From assembly GCA_029204225.1 (NCBI GenBank), contig CM055099.1, positions 57,797,982 through 57,857,981 of the forward strand: DNA of 60,000 nucleotides, read 5' to 3'. The notes under the pieces are model-generated. The model was not told the origin of the DNA. It did not search any database and was given only the letters and a program-made list of their open reading frames with translations. The DNA is from Diphasiastrum complanatum (lineage: Eukaryota > Streptophyta > Lycopodiopsida > Lycopodiales > Lycopodiaceae). Shown here in pieces: positions 11,758 to 22,701 of this stretch; within the stretch, counting starts at the first letter, position 1; every line of letters begins with the position of its first letter. The translations under genes were made by a program, and so were the position numbers.

Positions 11758-12686
11758 TTATACCAAAATACAAAGTGTCAACCATTCATCATTAGATCTT
11801 GTGCTAGATTCTATGGCAGTATTGTCATGAAGAAATTCTCTGCTAGCGTATGCATCTAATAGATGTGCATTATTCTTATTTCCACTAAGCTCAATATAAG
11901 TGGAATACAATGAATAATGGGAGCTCCTTAAAGGAACATTCCCATCAGTCAAGCCTAAAATGTTCAAAACATAAGATCTTTTGACAAAAATGATCTTATT
12001 TGTCTTTACAAATTTATGTCCTCCTAGGTAAAATGATAAAGCTTTAACTGCCATTATAAGAGTCTCCCTGACTGGGCTCAGCTTGGAATGAGCAATACAG
12101 ATCTCATTCTTCAAGAAATGCCTAAGATAGTGGCCAAGTCCACTATCCCTCTGGAAAGACGATGCGTGTTGTCTGAAACCACCTCGTCTCACAGCAAAAT
12201 CATCTATTATGAGAGCATCCTGCAATAGGAAATTTGTTAGCAAAAACACATTCAGTGATTAGAAATATTGTGAGAAATTTCATCATCATCTGGGATTTGA
12301 ACTAACAGGAAAAGTACGAAACCACTCTGATATTCAACCAATCGACATTTCTTGTTGCAATAAGGACACAGTGAACTGCTTTTGAAAAGATCAAATAATT
12401 TGGTGAACATTCTATCCAGTCTATGTCTGAAAGCTAGGAAGAAGTGAACCAGATCAGTATAATGCATGTACTGGAGTGAACCTATGGAGAAAACAAGCTT
12501 ACTAAGTATATCTCTGAATCTAACAAAATGTTGATAAAAAACGTCAGAATTCGGTTGTGCAGTTCTGAAAACGTGTAGATATGGCCTGAATAGGCTGTGG
12601 AAGTAGTCCAGATTTTCAGTAATCCCAAATTCACTAAGAAATGAACTCAAGCCTGAATCTCGTGAGGATCCTGAGGAAGAGGACAT
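11758..12686 (-). pseudogene. Unknown protein gene transcribed divergently from the H3-Ulp1 gene
   Basis: The start is the ATG at 12686-12684, giving a Ser-rich N-terminus (MSSSSGSSRDSG). The rest of the first part is hydrophobic and aromatic-rich (LFRPYLHVFRTAQ, FRHRLDRMFTKLFDLF) and has a CPYCNKKC zinc-ribbon-like knuckle near residue 110. A second open part (12219 to 11758) begins after a good 3' splice site (TTCCTATTGCAG) with DALIIDDFAVRRGGFRQ. It ends at a stop after ESSTRSNDEWLTL. I could not find a donor that joins the two parts in phase (GTTAGT at 12306 is in the wrong phase), so a small indel or another donor is likely. I do not recognise the family. It lies 39 bases from the end of the transposase-like gene and shares a promoter region with the gene on its other side. 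Confidence 0.45.
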
Positions 12687-13514
12687 CGAAATAAAGTGAA
12701 TATCGCACTTGTGCGTGAGGGAGACGAGAAAGAAAACTAACTATCAAGATGGCGCACAAAAGAGATATGTACGGCTCGAGATACCGAATATTGCACTTGA
12801 GCGCAAGTAGGTGTCGTTAAGTGCAAATGGTCAACAAAGCGCGTGCACAAGAGCGATATGCCGCGAATTTTGATAACGGAAAAAGGTAAAAAATTAATCG
12901 GTTTTTGTGCCATTTATACTAAACTTTTGCACGTGCGGTCAACGGTCAATGGACACGTGTCTACTTTCGATTCGACTACAGCTATTGGCACGTGCGAGGT
13001 GACACCTGGACACGTGTGAAATGACAACTAGACACGTGTCACATGTTCATTCGTGTGCTCGAAAACACGTGTCGCTCTATCATTTGCTCGTACAAATCCC
13101 ACACATGTAAAGTGACAGCGTGACACGTGTCACTCTGTCATTTGTTCGTACAACTCCCACACGTGTGATTGGACATTCTTTCGGACGTGCGAACTAGGAT
13201 ATAAAATCACAAACTTCGATGAATTTTTTTCACGTTTTTCGCTCCGCATATCGCACTTGTGCGCGTCCTTCACATTCGAATTTCCACCTACCACCTTTCA
13301 TGCGCACATGTCCGATACACCTGCCTACGTGTTCCCCCGTATCGCACTTGTGTGCATTTCTTCAGAACTAATATCTTTCTGTTATATTCAGCTCGCACAG
13401 GTCCGATATACCGTACGTTCCTTCCGTACATATCGGTCCTCTGTGAGATTTTTGTCACTCTTCTGTTCTCATCCTCCCCATCGCACGCAAGTCCGCTATT
13501 GCATAGTACACATC
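12687..13514. promoter_or_regulatory. Divergent promoter with TATA boxes facing both ways and a CACGTG cluster
   Basis: This lies between the minus gene starting at 12686 and the plus gene starting at 13515. A minus-strand TATA box (TATAAATG, about 12911-12919) and a plus-strand TATA box (GATATAAAATC, about 13198-13208) point outward. Between them lie eight CACGTG hexamers starting at 12930, 12954, 12989, 13011, 13033, 13066, 13124 and 13160, most in the form ACACGTGT(C). CACGTG is the plant G-box, bound by bZIP and bHLH factors, and ACGTGTC is the abscisic-acid response core. Part of the cluster arose by a 58-base duplication (TCATTTGCTCGTACAAATCC and its copy 58 bases on). The density is far above chance and above anything else in the window. 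Confidence 0.75.
12701..13500. repeat. Dispersed copies of a 15-base motif, TATCGCACTTGTGCG, on both flanks of the divergent promoter
   Basis: Direct copies: 12701 (TATCGCACTTGTGCG), 12789 (TATTGCACTTGAGCG), 13249 (TATCGCACTTGTGCG), 13341 (TATCGCACTTGTGTG) and about 13435 (TATCGGTCCTCTGTG). Inverted copies: near 12843 (GCACAAGAGCGATA), 12764 (GCGCACAAAAGAGATA), 13301 (GCGCACATGTCCGATA) and 13402 (CGCACAGGTCCGATA). They sit between each TATA box and its start codon, so in both 5' leaders, and not among the CACGTG boxes. Two copies are identical although about 550 bases apart on opposite flanks. They could be protein-binding iterons, perhaps for the element's own transposase, or leader RNA elements. 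Confidence 0.7.
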
Positions 13515-15269
13515 CATGGATAGGAGAAAGCAGACCAGGAGGGACTTCTTCTCTCCTGCCTCATCCTCAGCCCCTGCGGTGGCCATTAACCCTCCTGCTA
13601 GAATAGAACATGCAATCGCAGCAGGTGGCTCTCGGAGATACGCAAGTACCAGAGATCAACTGTGTTGTTGATTCCAAGGGCTCCATTCTACCGTGCTGTC
13701 TAAAACATAACAAGAAATGATCTCGGACAGCTGGTCATATTTACACCCAGTGCGCTTCAGTGCCTTAAGGAGGCTGCTGAAGATTACCTTAGTCTTTTTT
13801 TTGAAGATTCATTTTTGCTTGCCATTCATTCCAAGAGTCACAATAATGCCCAAGGATTTTCAGCTCATGATGAGAATGAAGGATAGGTTTTGTAGGTTGC
13901 ACGTATCTCAGCCTTCTGCTCCCAGGCCAACACCTATAGATAGGACTGATTTTCCTACGAAGCGTCCTAGGAAGCAGAGTGCCCCCAAGAGAGCTCCAAA
14001 GAAAGCAAAGATCGTAGACACCATAGATTCTGTGAAACCTGACCCGGAATCAATTGTAGATAACGATGTTTTTGATAATGTTGTAAATATAGCTACAGTT
14101 GCTTTGGATACCACTTTAATTCCTGTAGATACTACACATCCACCTCCTCCTCCTCCTCCAATTTTTTATACATATATAGATTCGGATGAGTATCTTAGAT
14201 TTGAGAAAGACATATCGGATGCTATAGATAAAATTGGTACTCCTTTTTGTTTTAGACTAGATGAACTTGATTTTAGTATTAATTTTAGAGTTTTAGATTG
14301 CTTGGATCTCAAAGACAGACGGACTTCTATCAGTGATCTTGTGATAGAGTCCGAACTGACACTCTTGCAATTTGACATTGCAAGAGATTCATCAAACGAG
14401 TTGCTGGTGCTAAGTAACTTTCTGCTCCAGGCCTTCAAGGAGAATAATGACACATTGTCACAGTGTCTGACAAGTGGATTCACACCAGCAACAAAGTATT
14501 TGGTCATTTCTTATCATACCAAGTAAGATATATTAAGTGATTCTTCTTATTTTATGCATTGACTTTGACATTTTCAATTTAAATAGATCTCAGAATTGCT
14601 GCTAAAGTACTTTCAATTTTATTTTGCAGTGACCACTAGAGTTTAAACCTAATCTCTATCAAAATATATGTAAATAATAGTATCAAAGGTTTTTGTGTCA
14701 AGATGAATTCGGCGAAAAATACGCATAAGGATGTAGATATATCTGTCATATTTAAGTAAATATATTCCTACAGATGTTCCCCATTCCGTGGACTAGGAGA
14801 TCGTGAGTTTGGAAGTAAACTCTGTCTTTCTTAATAGCATTTTGAAATCAGTATTTTCATGTAATTGTTTCATTCTAATTCATTCTGTTTCATAATTGAT
14901 TTCTTTTGTGCTGAATTATTTTGCAGTCACCATAGCAAAATGTTTCATTCAACTGTGGGTGGTACACGTTGTACAATGCCAAGTTATTTTTTGAGTGGTT
15001 CAACCTTCAGGAAGATGTTGATATTTCTAAGGTAATAGAATATGTTTATTCTTATTTTTGGAATCATGATTAGTTTTCTATTTTGTTGATGTTTTTAGCC
15101 ATTACTAATACATGAATGTTCTATTTTGCAGTTTACACTTCCTAAGTACACATCAAGCCAGGTGTACAGATTCAGACAAGAAATCATCTTGAGTATACTG
15201 GCTAGGGCAAGGCTTCAGCCTCCCTTTATTGATGATGGTGCAAAGGATGATGTAGTAGTACTGAATTAA
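13515..15269 (+). pseudogene. Histone H3-fold / Ulp1 (C48) cysteine protease fusion gene, decayed
   Basis: The start ATG at 13515 gives MDRRKQTRR, close to the H3 tail start MARTKQTAR. Further on come EIRKYQRST (13635-13661), LKEAAEDYL (13764-13790), LFFEDSFLLAIHSK (to 13835) and RVTIMPKDFQL (from 13834). These match the H3 helices (EIRKYQKST, LQEAAEAYL, LFEDTNLCAIHAK, RVTIMPKDIQL) in order and spacing. One missing base near 13633, a TAA at 13701 and two missing bases near 13836 break it. A basic linker (RPRKQSAPKRAPKK, a likely nuclear signal) and a proline run follow. After intron 14523-14629 comes NDH*SLNLISI, where TAG 14637 replaces the Trp of the Ulp1 HW motif. After another intron comes QNVSFNCGWYTLYNAKLFF, with Gln six residues before the catalytic Cys (codon 14954), as in C48 peptidases. 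Last exon: 15132-15269. An exon near 14775-14810 is uncertain. Confidence 0.75.
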
Positions 15270-15723
15270 GATCAGAACATATATAGACAACATAAGAAAA
15301 AAAATACATGTATAGAATTCATAGAAAAATATACATTTATATATCAAATGCTGCTCCATTTTATGAATTTGGGAGCACAAAATACATGTACTGATGCCCA
15401 ACTTGGGCTTTCATTTATTTAATGAAAGAGTGTATACACAGCTTTCTACTAAAGTTTATTTGAAACTATTGTTCTCCCACAATGGTGATTGTTGTAGGTA
15501 GATCTTTGCAGCACGTTATCAACTCTTGTCTTTTTCGCATCTGTGACATGACAAATATTAGTGAATGTGCAATTGTAAATCATGACATTGTCTATTATTT
15601 TGTTCTATTTTGACATGGCAATAAACATAAAGTACTTACGAGTCTTCCGTTGATGATAAATCTAAAATATGTTGGTAGATTGGTTTGTAATAGCATGAGC
15701 TCTGTTATGATAAAATCAAGCTT

Positions 15724-16976
15724 TCAATGTTCTTCCACCTCAACCATAGTAAAATATTCCTCATTGTAGATAATGCTTATCTTCATTCGGTTTGTGTGAC
15801 CATTAAGTTCAAAGTCTTGATCCAGTGGTAGCCATGTACCTTCAATTTTCTTGTATCTCTGGTAGCTAAATGTGAGACTGAGCATTTGCTTTTCGATATG
15901 ATAACGAAAGATCATTGAGGACTTTTTAATCCTGCATTCTATGTCATTATTTGTTTTACTATCCCAGCCTTGATCCATGAGATCTGCCAAAGTTCCATCT
16001 GATAAATCCTTGCAAACAAATAAAGTTGGTGTCCTATGAACACTAGCACTCGAGAAAAAATCAACAAATATATGTAATGAGATAAACCAACTTAGGTGAA
16101 CAATTTTTGAGCCTGTGCTTATCTTCATAGCATTTCTAATATCAATGAGTAGCTTGCATCTGAAGGATTTAGAAACAATGCTGTCTGGAGTAGGCCACTC
16201 ATCACTTTGAAAACTAGGCAATGGAATTGCTTCGAGCTTGCCAAAACCTCCATCTGTTTGTGGCGTATATAAAGATTCATAAAAATAGATACCACAATCT
16301 GCAAGTTCCTTTGGACTTCTTCCTCTATATTGCAACTTTCCAACATCAGAGTGAATCACGTCTAATATTCCTGCAAGTGATTGTGTGGGCTCTCATTCAC
16401 TTATGCATGATGGATATAAATCTGAAAGAAAAAAACAATATTGAAGCATTTAAATCATAATCTGAAGAGCATCAATAAAGAAAATCACCTATGATTGCCC
16501 TAGAGTGCATATGTTTTGATATACTTACAATCACATTTTTGATGATCATGAGGATTGATATCATGTACTTTGATTTCTGAATGCATATATACATGTTGTA
16601 CTAAGACTTCTGATATAGATTGACCTCCCGGGGTAGTCTTAATCTCCAAAAATTTTGCTTCCCAATAAGATTTGTAAGTAATTTTTGCTCTTTTCTTTTG
16701 TCGAAAATTGCCCTTTGATGATGGATGCAGAAATACCCATGAGTTTTTCATATACTTTGTTGGCTTCTAGTTATCAGCTTCATCTTTCTCATTGTAAAAA
16801 ATCACAGAATCGATTGTAGATTTGGGTCTCCTTGCCATTGCTATTTTCAAAGCTTGGGCGCCAAAAATCTCTCTGATATGATACTTAATTTCAATTTCTC
16901 GTATCACATTTAATCTAATGTGAATGCCAACATAGTCACAGTTACTGCGTATATCATATTTTATGTAACTGTACAT
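15724..16976 (-). pseudogene. Unknown two-exon gene, decayed
   Basis: Exon 1 (16976 to 16529) opens with MYSYIKYDIRSN. It has a TAG at 16769-16767 (in ADN*KPTKY) and continues with WVFLHPSSKGNF and KKRAKITYKSYWEAKF. A strong donor (GTAAGTAT, 16528-16521) and acceptor (TTTCTTTCAG, ending at 16422) join exon 2 in phase. Exon 2 reads LYPSCISE, a TGA at 16395-16393, then DVIHSDVGKLQYRGRSPKEL, EWPTPDSIV and a C-terminus rich in charged and aromatic residues, stopping at 15724. The in-phase intron across two frames with similar damage supports a real former gene. I recognise no family. It converges with the H3-Ulp1 gene; the 450 bases between them hold nothing I can identify. Confidence 0.5.
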
Positions 16977-17466
16977 ACTATATTTCTATAACTGTAACTA
17001 ATATAGTTAGAAAATTTCATTATACTAACCAGCATAGTCAAGTAAATTTAACTTGAGGTATTGACGTTGGGCAGATTAGCACATGTCGGGCTGGAAGAAG
17101 AAACCAATGGGATACGTCCATGCTGCCCGGACACAAATTTCAAATTTTTCTATATTGCATTTTTATTTTTTAGTTAATTTGAACTACGTTACATAGATTT
17201 CAAATCTGTGCATTTCGATTGGGTCTGGTGATGGTCGAAACTAAAGAAAAAAAATAAAAGTATCTATACAAAGGGTCTTTTTGATATTGAGAACTCCTCT
17301 AATGTTTGGCATGATTTTGAAGCCATAAAGTGGAGTTCAAGCCAAGATAAGCTAGAAATCAATAGATTGATTTGTGCTCTAGCTATTAGATCTTGTTTAG
17401 ATCTTTATTATGTGCTTTCTCCATCATTTATAGGATCAATTGGACTTATTCTACTGCTTTTTCAAC
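16977..17466 (+). mobile_element. Probable copia 5' LTR, left limit unknown
   Basis: The segment directly precedes a copia primer site and ends in TTTTTCAACA, so at least its right part (from about 17280) should be an LTR. The left end and a TATA box could not be fixed. The part at 16977-17280 holds no gene; a GGGCAG ... CTGCCC pair near 17070 and 17132 is the only structure noted. Confidence 0.4.
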
Positions 17467-17467
17467 A

Positions 17468-19450
17468 TGGTATCAAAGCCAATCCAAGAAATAAGCCATA
17501 AATCATGCTAGGATCATAGATTTTGATGCAATTCAAGCATTAATTGCTCTCGACATATCTATGATTAGCACCATCAATTTTTTATGTAATTGAGTGAAGA
17601 GAGATCTAATGGGATTTTATTTATAGGTGTCTTAGCTTCAAATCCGAGTTGAGGTCATCTCTTATCAATTGGATCAAAATAGCAAGTTTTTTGTGCTTCT
17701 TTTTATGCTACTCGATTTGTGGAGTCAATCAGAAAGAATAGTTTTCAATCATTCTATAGGAAGGTAGATCATCATTCTTGTTGCTATAATAGGTCTTTCT
17801 TAAGCTTATTAAGGTCCTTGAAAGTCATTTTTAGGGTCATCCCAAGGATTTTGGCAAGTACTCATCGTAGAATGCAATTCTAGTGAAGATTGTATTCTTT
17901 TTTGCTTGTTTTGGTGAAATAGTTTGGATTAACTATTGCATAGTGATTCAACTAGCTTTTATAGGGATAATTTGAGGAGGAATTTATGTGCATTTGATTC
18001 CTTTTGGTTCAGGTTAGGTGAATCCAAGTACCTTGCGAAGTTGAGATCAAGGAGGAGGCAATTCTAAATCCAATTTTCATTCCAATTCAAGCTAGTTTCC
18101 ATTTTTGTTATTTCAAATAGATTTTTTTTAGCTCAAGATCAAGTAGGATCTTGTTGAGAGTTCAAGGTTTGAATCTTCTTAAGTCCCTAAGTCGTGGAAT
18201 AGCTAGATTTTTAATCATTTCTATTTTGCATCCATTTTTTGTGATCAAGCTCTTGATTAGAGAGAGATGACTTCCCATATCTCTGGGATCCAAATGATAG
18301 ATTGAATGCATTTAATTACTTTATTTGGAAGCTAAGAATGTAGTTTATTCTTGTCTTGAAATATCTAATGGACATTGTGAGTGGTGATGAGGATGAACCT
18401 ATTCACCCTCAAGAAGCTACAAAATACAAGAAGAGGTGCAAGATCGCCTTCCATTGTATAAAATGAAAGTAGCAAATGAGCTTCTTAAGGAGGTAGGTGC
18501 TTGCACCTTGGCTCAAGAAGCATGGGAAACTCTTCAAAAAATATATGAATCTAAGAACACTTCAAGGTTGCTATCCTTGAAGAACCAAATCATTCAATGC
18601 TTTCAAGCCTAGGGAGAGAGTGGTCATTCATATGTTTTGAGTTAAACAAGGAGCTTGCTTACATAGGATATTCCATTAAGGAATGTGAACTTGTTCAATT
18701 GATTTTAAATGGACTAAGTATGTATTTTGCTAACTTGGTGCAAGGCTATGCAATCATGGGAAAGTTGCCCCCTCTTGAAGACCTCCAAGAGTCCTCATGG
18801 CCGAGGAGAGTAGGAGAACCCTACATCAAGTCAAGGATGGAAAAGTTATCCCTCAATGATGGAGATGACAAGCCTTTTCATATCAAGAGCAAAGTCAAAT
18901 CCAATGGCAAAGGAGGTGCATTCAAGAAGAACCAAGTCAAAGGTGAAGATCAAGATGGATCTTCAAGTCCAAGCTCAAGCAAGCCCAAGAAGGATAAGTC
19001 AAAGATCAAGTGCTACTTTTGTAGTAAGATGGGGCACTATTTCTCCAAGTGCTTCAAGAGGAAGCAAGCTCAAAGCCAAGAAAACCTAGGTCAAGAGGAA
19101 GAGGAGAGTTCACATGAAGACTCTCTCATGATGTTAAGTTTTTCATCTTCAAGCATGAGAGGAGAAGACCCTTGGTGGATAGATAGTGGGGCTACATGAC
19201 AAGCAAGAGGGAGCATTCTGCGACCTTCTCAACTTATGATGGTCCTACCAAGTCAATTTTTACAGCAAATGATCGTGCTTGTAAAGTAGAAGAGTATGAT
19301 CAATACCTTTGTGCTTGGGATCTTCAAAGAAGATCAAGATAGCTAGTGTACTTTACATTCCTAGCATCACTAAGAACTTACTTAGTGTAGGCCAATTGCT
19401 TGACAATGAATTTCTTGTGGAGTTCACCATTGACTTAAACAGATTGAATA
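17468..19450 (+). mobile_element. Ty1/copia remnant: primer site, gag and start of protease
   Basis: The primer site TGGTATCAAAGCC (17468-17480) has one change from the tRNA-Met consensus. A leader runs to about 18285, then a gag with many breaks. Readable parts are LNAFNYFIWKLRM, YKKRCKIAFHCIK, NELLKEVGACT, LVQLILNGL, then the zinc knuckle CYFCSKMGHYFSKCF (near 19010-19055) and the protease active site PWWIDSGA (near 19170-19195), followed at once by a TGA. After a frame change, SVLYIPSITKNLLSVGQLL can be read to about 19430. Integrase and reverse transcriptase are absent. The element ends close to a long GA tract. Confidence 0.85.
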
Positions 19451-19576
19451 GTGGAGCCTTATTTGCTACATTTTGGGTCCAATCCCGGAGCCCTACATGG
19501 CACTCGCTATGTGGATAAACGAATCACTTCATTAGGGTTGTGCCATAAAAAAACTATAAATAGATCGGTAGATCAT

Positions 19577-20884
<1,308 letters not shown>

Positions 20885-21000
20885 TAGTTGGCATGGTGGT
20901 AAAGCTTGTCTATCATGAGTGTGTAGGTCGTGTGTTCTATTCCTCTCTTCTAAAAACTCAAGCTTAGACCTCCCACATGGTCTATGACATCTATACACTA
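20885..21000 (+). mobile_element. SINE-like sequence with tRNA promoter boxes
   Basis: TTGGCATGGTGGTAAAGC (about 20889-20906) resembles a pol III A box, and GTGTTCTATTCC (about 20931-20942) a B box. The spacing is tRNA-like, but the sequence cannot fold as a functional tRNA. A tRNA-derived SINE head is the simplest reading. No poly(A) tail or target duplication was found. Confidence 0.35.
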
Positions 21001-21664
21001 GTCCATGGGTCACACTTCATATGATTCAAATTTTTAAGTCATCTTATCTCTTATGTTTTTCAATATTAGATTTTAGATCTATGTGATAATGTGACTTGTT
21101 GACTTGTGAGTATTTGGCAAACTCAACAATGTTAAATACAAGCATACTATAATTAAGTCATCTTTCCCATAAATGCGAAGCAAACAACATTTTTTCTCCC
21201 ATTCCCTAGTACCCATTTCAAATGGCATCAAAATCTAGATGTAACAAGAACGTTGTGACATACCACAAAGCCATTGCCACAAATTTTTTGAATGAACAAA
21301 CGGTTGTCTAAGATTGAATGCAAGGTAACGAGCTATTGTCAAACCCTAGTTGTGTGAGAACTGTGGCATAGTGGTTATCATTTTCTTTTCTTATCCCAAG
21401 GATTGGACTTTATTTATAGTGTGTGCATGGGTAGAGATACAACAATAAAAAACTTCTATGAAATGATTTTGTGAATGCATATAGGTAATATTTGATGATA
21501 GTTGTTGATGGTGATGTTCGTGCATCATGGAGGTTGAGAGATTGGGCAAGCATGCAAGAAAAAGATAAGGACACAAATTTTTTGTTATTTATCTCTGATT
21601 TTGTGCATGGATGGTGAAATAAATGATGCCATATGCAAGGTTTGCTGCCATTTTCATACAATTA

Positions 21665-21765
21665 ACCCAACGGGGTTGGCTTTGTTGGTTAGCTTGGCAT
21701 CCGGAGTTTCTTTGGTCCCAAGTTCGAACCTCCCCTTGGAAACCAAGAAGCATTTTCATTCAATT
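21665..21765 (+). mobile_element. tRNA-derived SINE-like sequence
   Basis: GGGGTTGGCTTTGTTGGTTA (from about 21673) contains an A-box-like TGGCTTTGTTGG, and AAGTTCGAACCTC (about 21720-21732) is a near-consensus B box. The distance fits a tRNA promoter. The acceptor and anticodon arms do not pair, so it is not a tRNA gene. The 3' limit is unclear. Confidence 0.45.
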
Positions 21766-22701
21766 ACAATCACATATCGAAGTCTCAAAACATGCACACA
21801 TAAAACAGGAGGGCTAGTCAAGAATAGACATTTTAAAATTCTGAGCAACCATCAATATGCACATGTGAAGTTAAAACTATATCCATTCTCTATGTGCATT
21901 ATGTGTAAATCTTTCTTCAGTTTATTCCCCACCAAACGACTGTCCTCCAATCCCTACTATCCAATTTTGAAATAAACCTCCAAAAAATTGTGCTGCAACT
22001 GCATTCCAAGTCAGAATGCAATTAGAATCTGAAACTGTCTCCAAGTGAGTGTTCAGTTTGAGTTCCAGAACGTAATGCAGCTTTGAATTTGGGCTTGAAT
22101 TAGTGTTGTGTGATTGACAGATGTCTTGGAAGAAAACTTGTGGATCTCAGGAGCAGTTTTGATTCAAGTTGCAATATAGGTTGTTGTACACTTAATTCAT
22201 AGGGGGATAGTTTTGTGTTTGAGTCTGTTTTCACCTAGTATATGCTTCAAAGAAAAAGTGCATATTTATTATTTTTTTATTTAATAGTATGAATGTAGGA
22301 GAAGAAACCAAAAACCTCATAAGAAAATTCTTAAATGATAGTTGTAGTACTTGATCATCATAAGCAACAGTCTCTTCTTGTTGGGGGTTCAGATTCTAGT
22401 TTAGATCATGCTTTTATGAGATCATTATGGTGTTGTATACTGACTCAATTACAACATTCAGGAACTCTATGTCTAAGATACGCAAGAGGAATGGAGTGCA
22501 AATTGCTGAAGTTGACCCACAGAACATGTACATGTATATACAATGATGAGGTCCAAATTTTGGGAAGGTAAAAACAAGGACTATCTCAGAAGATTGAAAT
22601 TGTGTGCTTTTGATTCTAACTTTGTTACTAACAGAAGTCCTTAGCTCCTATACAGACTAGTTCCATGCATACATGAGCTAATTTCTGCGTGAAATTTTGA
22701 A

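Larger units (their letters stand above)
9470..16976. mobile_element. Candidate decayed multigene DNA element of unassigned type (outer limits unknown)
   Basis: Four intron-bearing genes on alternating strands lie head to tail or head to head with little space between them: 9470-11719 (+), 11758-12686 (-), 13515-15269 (+), 15724-16976 (-). All carry in-frame stops, and two carry frameshifts. Their content (a transposase-like protein, a Ulp1-like protease joined to a histone-fold domain, and two proteins of unknown function) differs from the LTR elements around them. Ulp1-type proteases are known companions of some large DNA transposons (certain MULE, CACTA and KDZ elements). I looked for terminal inverted repeats in 8.5-9.5 kb and 17.0-17.3 kb and found none. 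The element status is therefore inferred from gene content. Confidence 0.5.

Noticed and set aside
13257-13606. Two overlapping frames across the divergent promoter
   Set aside because: They overlap regulatory motifs and the start of the H3-Ulp1 gene and have no conserved composition.
13515-13890. A simple processed pseudogene of host histone H3
   Set aside because: Residues differ throughout the core and tail, and the frame continues into a basic linker and protease exons with introns, which a processed H3 copy would not.
8500-17300. Terminal inverted repeats for the multigene element
   Set aside because: I compared the sequences outside 9470 and 16976 by eye and found no convincing inverted pair; CACTA-type ends were also not found.
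21665-21765. A tRNA gene
   Set aside because: The A and B boxes are present, but the acceptor, D and anticodon arms do not pair.
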